Shown here: one piece after another, positions 54,931-62,611 of the stretch
How positions within the stretch are numbered: the stretch's first letter is position 1
Layout of the letters: every line of letters begins with the position of its first letter
From: G963665925 sp963665925
Lineage (GTDB): Bacteria; Bacillota; Clostridia; Peptostreptococcales; Acidaminobacteraceae
DNA length: 64,000 bases
NCBI GenBank assembly: GCA_963665925.1
Contig: OY762511.1
Coordinates: 3,286,001-3,350,000, forward strand
Reading direction: 5' to 3'
Translations under genes and position numbers: made by a program
Notes under the pieces: model-generated
Told to the model about the DNA's origin: nothing
Database searches by the model: none
Seen by the model: the letters and a program-made list of their open reading frames with translations, nothing else

Positions 54931-54960
54931 TTGACATAGTATACTTAGTCACGTATACTA
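54931..54960 (+). promoter_or_regulatory. met operon promoter with overlapping inverted repeat
   Basis: TTGACA (54931-54936), 17-bp spacer, TATACT (54954-54959). A perfect 8-bp inverted repeat, TAGTATAC (54937-54944) and GTATACTA (54953-54960), fills the spacer and covers the -10 box, a typical place for a repressor. Confidence 0.7.
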
Positions 54961-54980
54961 CTTTTTAAATACATAATGAT

Positions 54981-55148
54981 CTCATCGAGAGAGACTGAGG
55001 GATCGGCCCTGTGAAGTCTCAGCAACCTGCTCTTGGCAATCTTCTATGCCATTGAAGTAAGGTGCTAAATCCGACAGTCTTTTAGGACTGGAAGATGAGT
55101 TAAGAAGACGCCATCAAACTTCTCTCATCTTACGAGGGAAGTTTTTTT
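54981..55148 (+). ncRNA. SAM-I riboswitch (S-box) with terminator
   Basis: The aptamer 54981-55099 has P1 CTCATC/GATGAG and the S-box core: AGAGAGACTGAGGGA, GGCCC-GTGAAGTCTCAGCAACC, GGTGCTAAATCC and GGAAGATGAG. The terminator is AACTTCTCTC (55117-55126) with GAGGGAAGTT (55134-55143) and seven T. AAGATGAG (55092-55099) is the exact complement of CTCATCTT (55124-55131), giving the antiterminator. SAM binding would free the terminator and switch off methionine genes. Confidence 0.95.
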
Positions 55149-55169
55149 ACGTTAGGGACAAAGAAATGC

Positions 55170-55233
55170 ACTTGTGTACAGCACGCGAACCATTTGTGCT
55201 CGCACAGAAATGGTTCGCGTGCTGTACACAAGT
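55170..55233. repeat. Perfect 26-bp inverted repeat
   Basis: Arms 55170-55195 and 55208-55233 are exact reverse complements around a 12-nt loop that can itself pair (GTGC/GCAC). It begins 22 bp after the riboswitch T-run. Confidence 0.85.
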
Positions 55234-55272
55234 ATATGGTGCGTCTTGCGACATGGGCAATCGAAGATTGCA

Positions 55273-55396
55273 CTGACTGCTGACAAACTCCGAAATCCTG
55301 CGTTGCTGGATGCAATCCGCTCCAGTCACGTACGCAGAGTACGCTCCTAGAGCGGATTACATCCGCGCCTTGACTTTCGAAGTTTTCAACAGTCAG
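55273..55396. repeat. 124-bp imperfect palindrome (MITE/REP-like)
   Basis: The outer 22 bp match at 19 positions (55273-55294 with 55375-55396). The inner arms GGATG-CAATCCGCTC and GAGCGGATTACATCC pair, and the centre is CGTAC/GTACG. It forms an almost full-length cruciform, the shape of a non-coding palindromic mobile repeat. Two further hairpins follow at 55397-55423 (12 bp, perfect) and about 55440-55453. From 55454 to 55610 I see a GGTATCC/GGATACC hairpin and nothing else. Confidence 0.75.
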
Positions 55397-55423
55397 AATT
55401 TTGTTGACTTTGTCAACAAAATT
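55397..55423. repeat. Perfect 12-bp hairpin
   Basis: AATTTTGTTGAC (55397-55408) and GTCAACAAAATT (55412-55423) with a 3-nt loop, directly adjoining the large palindrome. Confidence 0.75.
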
Positions 55424-55623
55424 AGCACGCGAAAACCGCACTGCTTTTGCAGTCCCCAGTAAGATTAAGGTATCTTTGCGGTATCCGGTTTGGATACCAG
55501 ACTCTTTCTAGGTCATTGATGTAGCAAACAACTTATCTGTCTGAGAACTAACGGTTATGAAGGTTAAAAGATGGATAAACACTTAGAGAACCGATTATCG
55601 GATTAGAAAGAGAGGCAACGAGA

Positions 55624-56904
55624 ATGAGCAAAAAAAATTATGGACTAGGTACAATCGCAGTTCAAGGAACTTATACGGCAGACGAGACAGGCGCCAGAAC
55701 AATTCCTCTACATCAGACAGCTTCATATGACCTTGGCAATGCAGACCGGGCAGCCGACCTGTTTGAACTCAGAGAAGCTGGAAACATTTATACACGTCTG
55801 AACAACCCGACAAATACGTATTTTGAAGAGAAGGTGGCACTTCTTGAGGGCGGTGTTGCAGCACTTGCAACAGCATCAGGTCAAGCGGCCATTACCCTGG
55901 CAGTACTGAACATTTGTGAGTCAGGAGACCACATTCTTGCAGCAAGCACACTTTACGGCGGAACATATACGCTGTTTGCATACACATTTAAGAAGTTTGG
56001 CATTGATGTGACATTTGTAGACCCTGAGCTGCCGCTTGAAGAGTTGAAGCAGCATGTTAAGCCAAATACAAAGGTGGTCTATGGTGAGACAATCGGCAAC
56101 CCGGGGCTTAATGTCCTTGATTTTGAGAAGTTCTCTGAGCTTTCAAAGTATGCAGGCGCACCCTTTATTGTTGACAACACCTTTGCTACACCTTATCTAA
56201 TCAGACCGTTTGAGCATGGCGTGGATATTGTTGTTCATTCAGCAACTAAGTATATTGGTGGACATGGCAATAGCATTGGCGGCATTATTATTGACTCTGG
56301 CAATTTTGAGTGGACTAAGGAAAAGTTCCCTGGTCTTGTTGAGCCGGATCCAAGCTATCATGGCATGAAGTTTGTAAACACTTTCGGAAAGCTTGCCTAT
56401 ATTGTCAAAGCACGTGTACAGCTGCTTAGAGATTTAGGGTCAACGCTGAGTCCTTTCAACTCTTTCCTTCTTCATACTGGTCTGGAAACGCTTCATTTGC
56501 GTGTTCAGCGCCACAGTGACAACGCCCTGGAACTGGCGAAGTATCTGCAGCAGCACGAACTGGTGGAATGGGTTTCGTATCCGGGTCTTGAAGACCATCC
56601 TTCATATGCGCGTACGAAGAAGTATTTGCCTAAGGGAGCAAGCGGCGTTCTGACATTTGGTGTCAAGGGTGGGCGTGAAGCCGGTAAAAAGTTCATCAAC
56701 AGTGTTGAACTGGCATCCCTTGTTCCAAACATTGGCGATGCGCGCACACTGGTTATTCACCCAGCGAGTACAACGCATTCACAGCTGACAGACGACGAAC
56801 AGAGAGCATCAGGTGTTCTTCCTGATCTCATTCGAGTTTCTGTAGGCATTGAAGACATTGAAGATATTAAAGCGGATTTTGATCAAGCGCTTAGAGCACA
56901 GTAG
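55624..56904 (+). CDS. metY: O-acetylhomoserine aminocarboxypropyltransferase (sulfhydrylase)
   Basis: PLP enzyme of 426 aa in the Cys/Met metabolism family; makes homocysteine from O-acetylhomoserine and sulfide. PLP Lys209 in VVHSATKYIGGHG; SGQAAITLA, GETIGNPG, and VDNTFATPYL are typical. The ~55-residue insertion after the lysine (SGNFEWTKEKFPGLVEPDPSYHG) separates MetY from MetB. Preceded by a SAM-I riboswitch and followed after 11 bp by metA, the gene for its substrate. Confidence 0.94.
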   Translation: MSKKNYGLGTIAVQGTYTADETGARTIPLHQTASYDLGNADRAADLFELREAGNIYTRLNNPTNTYFEEKVALLEGGVAALATASGQAAITLAVLNICESGDHILAASTLYGGTYTLFAYTFKKFGIDVTFVDPELPLEELKQHVKPNTKVVYGETIGNPGLNVLDFEKFSELSKYAGAPFIVDNTFATPYLIRPFEHGVDIVVHSATKYIGGHGNSIGGIIIDSGNFEWTKEKFPGLVEPDPSYHGMKFVNTFGKLAYIVKARVQLLRDLGSTLSPFNSFLLHTGLETLHLRVQRHSDNALELAKYLQQHELVEWVSYPGLEDHPSYARTKKYLPKGASGVLTFGVKGGREAGKKFINSVELASLVPNIGDARTLVIHPASTTHSQLTDDEQRASGVLPDLIRVSVGIEDIEDIKADFDQALRAQ

Positions 56905-56915
56905 GAGGGGTTGAA

Positions 56916-57827
56916 ATGCCAGTAGTTGTACCTGAAAATTTTCCGGCGTTTAAAACGCTGACTGAGGAAGGCCTATTCCTGATGGATAAGTTCAGAGCGG
57001 AACATCAGGATATCAGACCGCTAGAGATTCTTGTGCTCAACCTAATGCCGCTTAAGATTGCGACTGAAGCACAGCTTTTGAGACTCATATCCAATACACT
57101 TATTCAAATCGACGTCACATTTATACATCCGACTACACACGTGAGCAAGAATACAGATGCAGAGCATCTTGAGACCTTTTACAAGTCCTTTGATGATATT
57201 AAGAACAAGCGCTTTGATGGTATGATTATCACAGGTGCACCTGTTGAGCATCTTGAGTTCGAAGAGGTGACCTACTGGAATGAGCTCAAGGAAATTATGG
57301 ATTTCTCGAAAACAAACGTGACATCCACCATGTTTATCTGCTGGGGGGCTCAAGCCGGGCTGTATCATTTCTACGGTGTTCCCAAGCATCCGCTTAAGGA
57401 AAAGATGTTTGGCGTATTTGAGCACGATGTGCTTGCACGTAAGGTTCCGCTCCTGCGCGGGTTCGATGAAACCTTCCTTGCACCGCATTCACGACATACT
57501 GAGACACGCAGAGAAGACGTGGAGCAGGTTGAAGGACTGCGCATTCTTTGTGAGTCCGATAAGGCCGGTGTCTATATTGTAGCGACTGAAAACCTGAGTC
57601 AGATTTTCGTGACAGGACACTCCGAGTACGATGGTCTTACCCTTCATTTGGAGTATGCTAGAGACAAGGAACGCGGACTTGATATTGAACTGCCATATAA
57701 TTATTATCCTAGCGACAATGCGGCGCTCAGACCCAAAAACAGATGGCGGTCCCATGCAAACCTGCTGTTCTCAAATTGGCTGAACTACTGCGTTTACCAG
57801 GTTACAGATTATGACCTCACAGTTTAA
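56916..57827 (+). CDS. metAA: Homoserine O-acetyltransferase (MetA family)
   Basis: 303-aa enzyme that activates homoserine for methionine synthesis. Catalytic Cys142 in MFICWGAQAG and His in VTGHSEYD are intact. Residue 111 is Glu (ITGAPVEHLEF), the residue that in this family goes with acetyl-CoA rather than succinyl-CoA use; Gly stands there in E. coli MetA. That matches the adjacent O-acetylhomoserine sulfhydrylase. GGAGGGG upstream. End of the riboswitch-controlled operon. Confidence 0.94.
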   Translation: MPVVVPENFPAFKTLTEEGLFLMDKFRAEHQDIRPLEILVLNLMPLKIATEAQLLRLISNTLIQIDVTFIHPTTHVSKNTDAEHLETFYKSFDDIKNKRFDGMIITGAPVEHLEFEEVTYWNELKEIMDFSKTNVTSTMFICWGAQAGLYHFYGVPKHPLKEKMFGVFEHDVLARKVPLLRGFDETFLAPHSRHTETRREDVEQVEGLRILCESDKAGVYIVATENLSQIFVTGHSEYDGLTLHLEYARDKERGLDIELPYNYYPSDNAALRPKNRWRSHANLLFSNWLNYCVYQVTDYDLTV

Positions 57828-57887
57828 GACCTAGACTTGTATTTGCGCAAATTATTGAACTTCATTAAATATCAAATAAAAACACTG

Positions 57888-57926
57888 AAACTGCCAAGGG
57901 GCTTGAATGACCTTGGCAGTTTTTTG
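57888..57926 (+). terminator. Terminator of the met operon
   Basis: AAACTGCCAAGG (57888-57899) with CCTTGGCAGTTT (57911-57922), then TTTG. It marks the left limit of the accessory region. Confidence 0.85.
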
Positions 57927-58025
57927 TATGGAACGGGTGGATCGGTTCATAAAGTGATTTGACTTGATGGACAAATTGTACTAAAACATGATAATGTTGT
58001 TAAAAAGAGGGAAAAGTATGTGGGG

Positions 58026-58052
58026 GTTATGTCGGGAATCTGATAGTTATGT
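58026..58052 (+). other. Candidate left boundary of the cassette array (attI-like)
   Basis: GTTATGT occurs twice, at 58026-58032 and 58046-58052, 20 bp apart. It is the exact reverse complement of the box ACATAAC (59150-59156) that opens the first attC-like repeat, so the first cassette should begin at one of these. The surrounding 57927-58274 is AT-rich and intergenic. It also holds a weak TTGACT-17-TAAAAC promoter (57959-57987) and an imperfect ~20-bp stem near 58155-58205. Confidence 0.5.
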
Positions 58053-58274
58053 ATCATTGAATTACTGAGTTACTGTGTCTAATATCAAGTTGTAAAATTC
58101 GATTACTATGAGTTCTTAGTTTCAAAACCGCTACATCATAATGGAGGCAAATGGAATATATGTACATTAATAGATTTATCTGATAAACTATTATATACAT
58201 GTGTATATTATCGGAATACGTTCTGTTGTTCTATTATAAGTGCGTAGAATTTCACGAAATGTGTTGGAGGGAAA

Positions 58275-59099
58275 ATGGGCGAGAAATTTGCGGTTTACAT
58301 TGCTACACATCAAATTGAGATTATTTTTGGAATAATATTCTGTTTAGCAGGAGTAATACTTAGTGTGATCAGTGGTGGAAAAAAGAACAATGATCAGATA
58401 AGTAATAATACTACTGTTATAGAAATGAAGAAAATAGTCCAAAATAATGTCAAAGTAACAAATAACTACTATAATAACAATAATCAAAACTCTAATAACA
58501 GTGGTAATAATACTAGTCAAGGAAGCGGCAATGATGACATATGGGGGCTACTTGGATTAGGTTTTATTGCTGCCGTTATATATGCGAAGAATCATGAAAC
58601 TATTATGACAATAATTCTAGCTTTTTCGCTAATTACATTAGTATTTTTATCAATTATCGCTATAAAGCTATCAAGAAATGAGCAGTTAGACAAACTCAAT
58701 AAACACTGGATTTTAACAGGTTTTATGATTATATGCTATAATTTTCTTTCTTTAGTTTTAATGCAGTTTCAGAATGTGGATTCTGGTAGTGGTTTAACAG
58801 GATTAACTAGAATTTTTACATATATGGTTGGTTTCCTAATACAAATAGGTCCAAATGTATTTCTTTTGCTGATCTTAGTTTATTTGTTTAGTCTTAACAT
58901 GTTTTTATTGAAGCCTAATAAGATAAATAAGTTCTTTTTAAGAAAGTTACACTGGCTAACTAATGATCACAAGGTCATTACTGGAATTGTTGTATTTTCA
59001 TTAGTTTTTTCTGTTCTTCTTTCGTCAGGCTTAGTTTACAAGTTTGTTGACATGGTTTCTAAAAACAATCAAATTCAACTTCAAAACTTAACCCAATAG
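58275..59099 (+). CDS. Cassette 1: uncharacterised membrane protein with Asn-rich linker
   Basis: 274 aa, no family recognised. A first hydrophobic helix at about 13-33 is followed by a hydrophilic segment with a run of Asn (about 60-85: NNYYNNNNQNSNNSGNN), then about five helices (about 89-105, 110-132, 146-165, 180-210, 237-258). The Val/Ile/Asn-rich start of the linker (NNTTVIEMKKIVQNN) may be beta-like. GGAGGG is 6 nt before the ATG. AT-rich codon use differs from the upstream met genes, as expected of acquired DNA. It ends about 50 bp before the first attC-like site. Confidence 0.7.
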   Translation: MGEKFAVYIATHQIEIIFGIIFCLAGVILSVISGGKKNNDQISNNTTVIEMKKIVQNNVKVTNNYYNNNNQNSNNSGNNTSQGSGNDDIWGLLGLGFIAAVIYAKNHETIMTIILAFSLITLVFLSIIAIKLSRNEQLDKLNKHWILTGFMIICYNFLSLVLMQFQNVDSGSGLTGLTRIFTYMVGFLIQIGPNVFLLLILVYLFSLNMFLLKPNKINKFFLRKLHWLTNDHKVITGIVVFSLVFSVLLSSGLVYKFVDMVSKNNQIQLQNLTQ

Positions 59100-59149
59100 T
59101 AATCTAAATTTGAATTGGGTTAGTTAGTGATAAGACGTAATTAAACGAC

Positions 59150-59278
59150 ACATAACACAGCAGTTCCCAAAATGCCCCTTTGTTTATACGAAGGGGCATC
59201 TCTTATAGTAGTTTATGGTAAAATATAGTATATGAATTATAAAAGTGGGGCACATCGGGAACTGTGGGAACGTTAGTA
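59150..59278 (+). repeat. attC-like site A
   Basis: Opens with ACATAAC (59150-59156) and closes with GTTAGTA (59272-59278). Inner arms CAGTTCCC and GGGAACTG pair, then ATGCCCC with GGGGCA. The variable part contains a further GCCCCTT/AAGGGGC hairpin that may act as a transcription terminator for cassette 1. 129 bp. Confidence 0.7.
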
Positions 59279-59472
59279 GACATTCACCTTCCTAAGTCAT
59301 GTTGAATACTTTATGTTTCGTAATAGTTCTATTTGTGGTAATATATTACTAAGAGTATTTAGCGTACTAAATTCACGTGGGAGTGGATTTTATAAGGTTG
59401 AGTTGATACGTTGCTATTAAGGAACGTGTTTTCTTATGTCTACTACATTTTAGTTTTTCAGGGGGCGTTGAA
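59279..59472 (+). other. Leader of cassette 2
   Basis: A 190-bp AT-rich non-coding stretch between the repeat and the gene. It contains a 12-bp palindrome GTAATATATTAC (59338-59349) and could carry a cassette promoter, but no clear -35/-10 pair is seen. Confidence 0.4.
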
Positions 59473-61314
59473 ATGACTAAAAAACCATGTGCTGTTTACT
59501 CAATTGATCGCAATTCGATCGAGAACAAAGAAAAGTCAAAAGATATTGTTGCAAGGATTGTTTGGGAAATTAATAAAGGAATAACAGAAAAAGCTGAAAA
59601 GAGCAAGCTAACACGCTATCCCTTTAAAGCTCAAAGTGTTAAAGAAGAATGGCATGACTACCATTACTCAATCGAACTTTATTATAAGGCAAGCTCTTCA
59701 ATACCTGATTGGAGAGGCTTTATAGCTGGTATTTCTGAAAAAGGTTCTGCTATTCAAGAAGCTAAAAATAAGTCTTCAGCATACATATGCTTCATTTATG
59801 ATGATGATAGTATATTTGCAATTTCAGCAGGTAGTGGCTCAACATCAGTTGCTAAATATGCAGATCAAATGTTTGGATTAGAAATGTTAATGAAATTAAT
59901 TGACGAAGATAGTAAGGTTATTAAAGCTCTGAGATCTCGTGGGATAACAGGGAATACTCTTGCTGCATTTCAGATCTTTAAGAAAGATCAAATTATTCTA
60001 TCCCAAGAAACTTATGGTCAATTGTATAAAGAAATTGCAGCTGACCTAGATTTCGGTGTTATTGCTACGAAGTTAGGTATCGATATTGGTAATCGACCAG
60101 AAGCTAACTGTATTGCAAAGAACTCATTTAAAATTGGAAGGTCAATTTCCTTTGAAGAACTGCTTGTATTTATTGATCACTTAGTTGATTTAAAGAAATA
60201 CGAAGGAAACGGGTTTAATGTTAATAGACTTGAGCAAATTAGTAAAAGAACACAAACTGGAAGAAAAACTATTGAAAATCTTACAGTTAGTCTAAAGAAG
60301 CGTTTATATAAACATTTAAAAAATAAAATTGATGAATTTTCATTTGAAATTTGTCACAGAGATTATGAAAAGTATTTTTTTGCAGAGAAATATGTTTTAT
60401 ATCATGAATCTCGCTCAGAGAAAGACATGAGTTTTGATAATAGGGTTACATACAATGACATGAAGAACTACTTCAAAACTTATTTTAAAGATGAATTTAA
60501 AACTCAAAAGGAGTTTTTAGCTCTAATTGATAAGGTGAAGCTCATTACATTTGATGAGGATGGAGGTACTTTAACAGATTCCAGACTATTAGCTCATCTT
60601 AATGGTGAAGTTAGTTATCAGGAGCAAATCTATTTCTACATTGATAATGAGTGGATAAAAATGAAAGGTGACCTCGTTGAAGAACTTGATAATGATGTAG
60701 AGGTTGTCGTTAGAGACATAGACAATGATGGTTATTTAAACACTCTGGAGCTCCCAAAATGGGATAAAAAAGTACATCCAATTGAGGATAATTATAATGC
60801 TTCCTTCATAGGTGAAGAGAATACTATGGTATTCCATAAAGTTCTCTACAAGAACATTGAAATGGCTGACATTGTGAAATGGGATGATCATAAAGTCCAA
60901 ATGATTCATGTCAAAAGTGGATTTGATAGTTCTATGAGAGATTTAACTAGTCAAATTGACAATGCAGCACGTCTACTAGTGAATGATACAAAGGGTAACA
61001 AATACAAGTTTGCCGAAAAGTTATACGAACGGCTTGAAGAAATACTTACTAATGAAGAGAATAAGGATTACTCAGAATATTTTAAAGCGGTTTCGCAACA
61101 AGTTACTGATATGTCTAAGAGACAGTTTGTAGATCTATTTAGAAGAAAAGAAATAGAGTTTTGCTTAGCAGTTCATGACAACACCAATGTAAAGGATATT
61201 ACAAATATTAGAGAATACAATTCAAACATTGCAAAACTAGCTACACTTGATTTAGTTAGAAAAATGACAGTACTTGGAGTACCTTTATATATCGAAGAGA
61301 TATCGGAAGGATAA
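59473..61314 (+). CDS. Cassette 2: TIGR04141/DUF6119-like sporadically distributed protein
   Basis: 613 aa, soluble, no signal peptide. The order of features fits the TIGR04141 (DUF6119) family of patchily distributed proteins: an early FIAGISEKGSAIQEAKNKSSAYICFIYDDDSIFAISAG-like beta region (split here: about 88-125), YADQMFGLEMLMKLID (about 132-147), a middle TRYTGRK-like segment (KRTQTGRKTIENL), YFYIDNEWIKM, and the block VFHKVLYKNIEMADIV followed by MIHVKSG. The match is from memory of the family pattern and moderate. Function unknown; relatives turn up in mobile and defence-rich regions. RBS AGGGGGCG. Confidence 0.6.
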   Translation: MTKKPCAVYSIDRNSIENKEKSKDIVARIVWEINKGITEKAEKSKLTRYPFKAQSVKEEWHDYHYSIELYYKASSSIPDWRGFIAGISEKGSAIQEAKNKSSAYICFIYDDDSIFAISAGSGSTSVAKYADQMFGLEMLMKLIDEDSKVIKALRSRGITGNTLAAFQIFKKDQIILSQETYGQLYKEIAADLDFGVIATKLGIDIGNRPEANCIAKNSFKIGRSISFEELLVFIDHLVDLKKYEGNGFNVNRLEQISKRTQTGRKTIENLTVSLKKRLYKHLKNKIDEFSFEICHRDYEKYFFAEKYVLYHESRSEKDMSFDNRVTYNDMKNYFKTYFKDEFKTQKEFLALIDKVKLITFDEDGGTLTDSRLLAHLNGEVSYQEQIYFYIDNEWIKMKGDLVEELDNDVEVVVRDIDNDGYLNTLELPKWDKKVHPIEDNYNASFIGEENTMVFHKVLYKNIEMADIVKWDDHKVQMIHVKSGFDSSMRDLTSQIDNAARLLVNDTKGNKYKFAEKLYERLEEILTNEENKDYSEYFKAVSQQVTDMSKRQFVDLFRRKEIEFCLAVHDNTNVKDITNIREYNSNIAKLATLDLVRKMTVLGVPLYIEEISEG

Positions 61315-61319
61315 ACATC

Positions 61320-61451
61320 TACTAACACAGTGGTTCCAGACATTCCCCGTTTATTAGACAAAATGGGGAATTCTTTTTCACTTAGGAATGTTAAAATATA
61401 GAATAGTGATTAAATAGTGGGGAACGATCTTGAACCATGGAAACGTTACCT
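61320..61451 (+). repeat. attC-like site B
   Basis: Opens with TACTAAC (61320-61326), the complement of the cassette 2 start GTTAGTA at 59272, and closes with GTTACCT (61445-61451). GGTTCC pairs with GGAACC-like GAACCATGG, and ATTCCCC with GGGGAA. It begins 5 bp after the cassette 2 stop. The most diverged of the five. 132 bp. Confidence 0.7.
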
Positions 61452-61491
61452 GAAAAACCGACAGAGGAAGGGTTCCGGAAATCCTGTTTAG

Positions 61492-61644
61492 ATGGGGTGT
61501 TCCCGACATATGGCGGAAATATTTGGACTAGGAAATATTGCGTTAACCAAAAATAAATCCAAGAGCAAATGGGTGCAGCACACAATCGTAATTGAAACAT
61601 TGGAAATGAGACTATCATTACTTGATCTGAAGTGTAACTCGTGA
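61492..61644 (+). CDS. Cassette 3: possible 50-aa protein
   Basis: ATG to TGA, 50 codons, starting MGCSRHMAEIFGLGNIALTK. Its twin in cassette 5 keeps start, stop and frame despite nine substitutions (about four silent), and the ORF is more alike than the flanks. Against this, no ribosome site is at the right distance (AGGAAGG is about 20 bp off) and a stop codon stands directly before the ATG. No family recognised. Cassette 3 has no longer plus-strand ORF. Confidence 0.3.
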   Translation: MGCSRHMAEIFGLGNIALTKNKSKSKWVQHTIVIETLEMRLSLLDLKCNS

Positions 61645-61688
61645 GGATGGTTCATGTACAAGCCAGAGTGTTAGGCTTTAGGTTCAAC

Positions 61689-61859
61689 AGGTAACACGCC
61701 AGTTCCCAACATTGAAACAAGCTGAAGGTCACATCTTTTGCGAAGGCAGTTGCTTGGAAACGTAGATTCAATGCTTTGACAGTGTAGAGAAGCAAAAGAA
61801 ACGGCAAAAGCTGCGCCAATAAACGTGTTTCAACATCGGGAACTGCGGGAACGTTACAA
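61689..61859 (+). repeat. attC-like site C
   Basis: Opens with AGGTAAC (61689-61695), complement of the cassette 3 start GTTACCT at 61445, and closes with GTTACAA (61853-61859). CAGTTCCC pairs with GGGAACTG; next to it TTGAAAC pairs with GTTTCAA. 171 bp, almost identical to site E. Confidence 0.72.
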
Positions 61860-62205
61860 GAAATTTCGAAGTAGCTAAAGTGGCGCATTTGAGGTTCCTA
61901 CGGCGGTGTTCCCGACATATGTCGCTAATATTTCGACGGAGAGCATTTTGGACATAAAAAGAAATAAGAATCAAACCCGAAAAAAACATGCAGAGTATAT
62001 TTCGAGAGCGGAATTTACCAAAATAATTGAACCATAATGCGTTGGCTGAGTTACGCTACTGGAGAAAAAACATGATTTATGTAATTGCACAATCGTAAAT
62101 CATTTTAATTATGAGGTCTCACTTTCTTGAACTAAGTTTCAATAGCTGAGGTGGGAAAATCAAAATCAAAAAAGTAAGCAGTGAGAAAAGTCTGTGTAGA
62201 ACTTC
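61860..62205 (+). other. Cassette 4 body, no convincing ORF
   Basis: About 345 bp with no ORF over 45 codons from a normal start on the plus strand. It shares the 17-bp string GGTGTTCCCGACATATG (61905-61921) with cassette 3 (61496-61512), continuing into weaker similarity. It may be a non-coding or decayed cassette, or one carrying a regulatory element. Confidence 0.5.
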
Positions 62206-62374
62206 TTGTAACACAGCGTTTTCCAACATTGAGCCAGTCACACCTTTTGCGAGGTGTGTTTTTATACCATGTGCTGGGAGGTTTTACCTTTAAAGTGTAG
62301 AAGAGTTAAAAGTGGAGTGCAAAAGTTGCACCTAAAAGCGTGGCTCAACATCGGAAACCGTGGGAACGTTACCT
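62206..62374 (+). repeat. attC-like site D
   Basis: Opens with TTGTAAC (62206-62212), complement of the cassette 4 start GTTACAA at 61853, and closes with GTTACCT (62368-62374). The inner pair is TTGAGCC with GGCTCAA, different from sites C and E but still paired. 169 bp. Confidence 0.72.
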
Positions 62375-62414
62375 GAAAAACCGACAGAGGAAGGGTTCCG
62401 GAAATCCTATTTAG

Positions 62415-62567
62415 ATGGGGTGTTCCCGACGTATGGCGGAAATATTTGGACTAGGAAATATTGCGTTAACCAAAAATAAATCCAAAAGCAAATGGGTGCA
62501 GCACACAAGCATAATTGAAACATTGGAAATGAGGTTACCATTACTTGAGCTGAAATGTAACTCGTGA
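62415..62567 (+). CDS. Cassette 5: possible 50-aa protein, twin of cassette 3
   Basis: Same ORF as in cassette 3 with five residue changes (for instance His to Arg at 6, Ser to Pro near 42). No indel separates the two cassette bodies of 243 bp. The same doubts apply: no proper ribosome site. Treated as a possible small gene only. Confidence 0.3.
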   Translation: MGCSRRMAEIFGLGNIALTKNKSKSKWVQHTSIIETLEMRLPLLELKCNS

Positions 62568-62611
62568 ATTGGATTCATGTACAAGCCGAAGTATTGGGCT
62601 TTAGGTTCAAC

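Noticed and set aside
55130..55441. 103-codon ORF on the minus strand in the met leader
   Set aside because: It runs exactly over the palindromic repeats and part of the riboswitch terminator, has no ribosome site and no family features. Read-through of a palindromic element gives such ORFs by chance.
55454..55560. Possible second riboswitch before metY
   Set aside because: Only a simple GGTATCC/GGATACC hairpin was found; no SAM, T-box or other conserved core.
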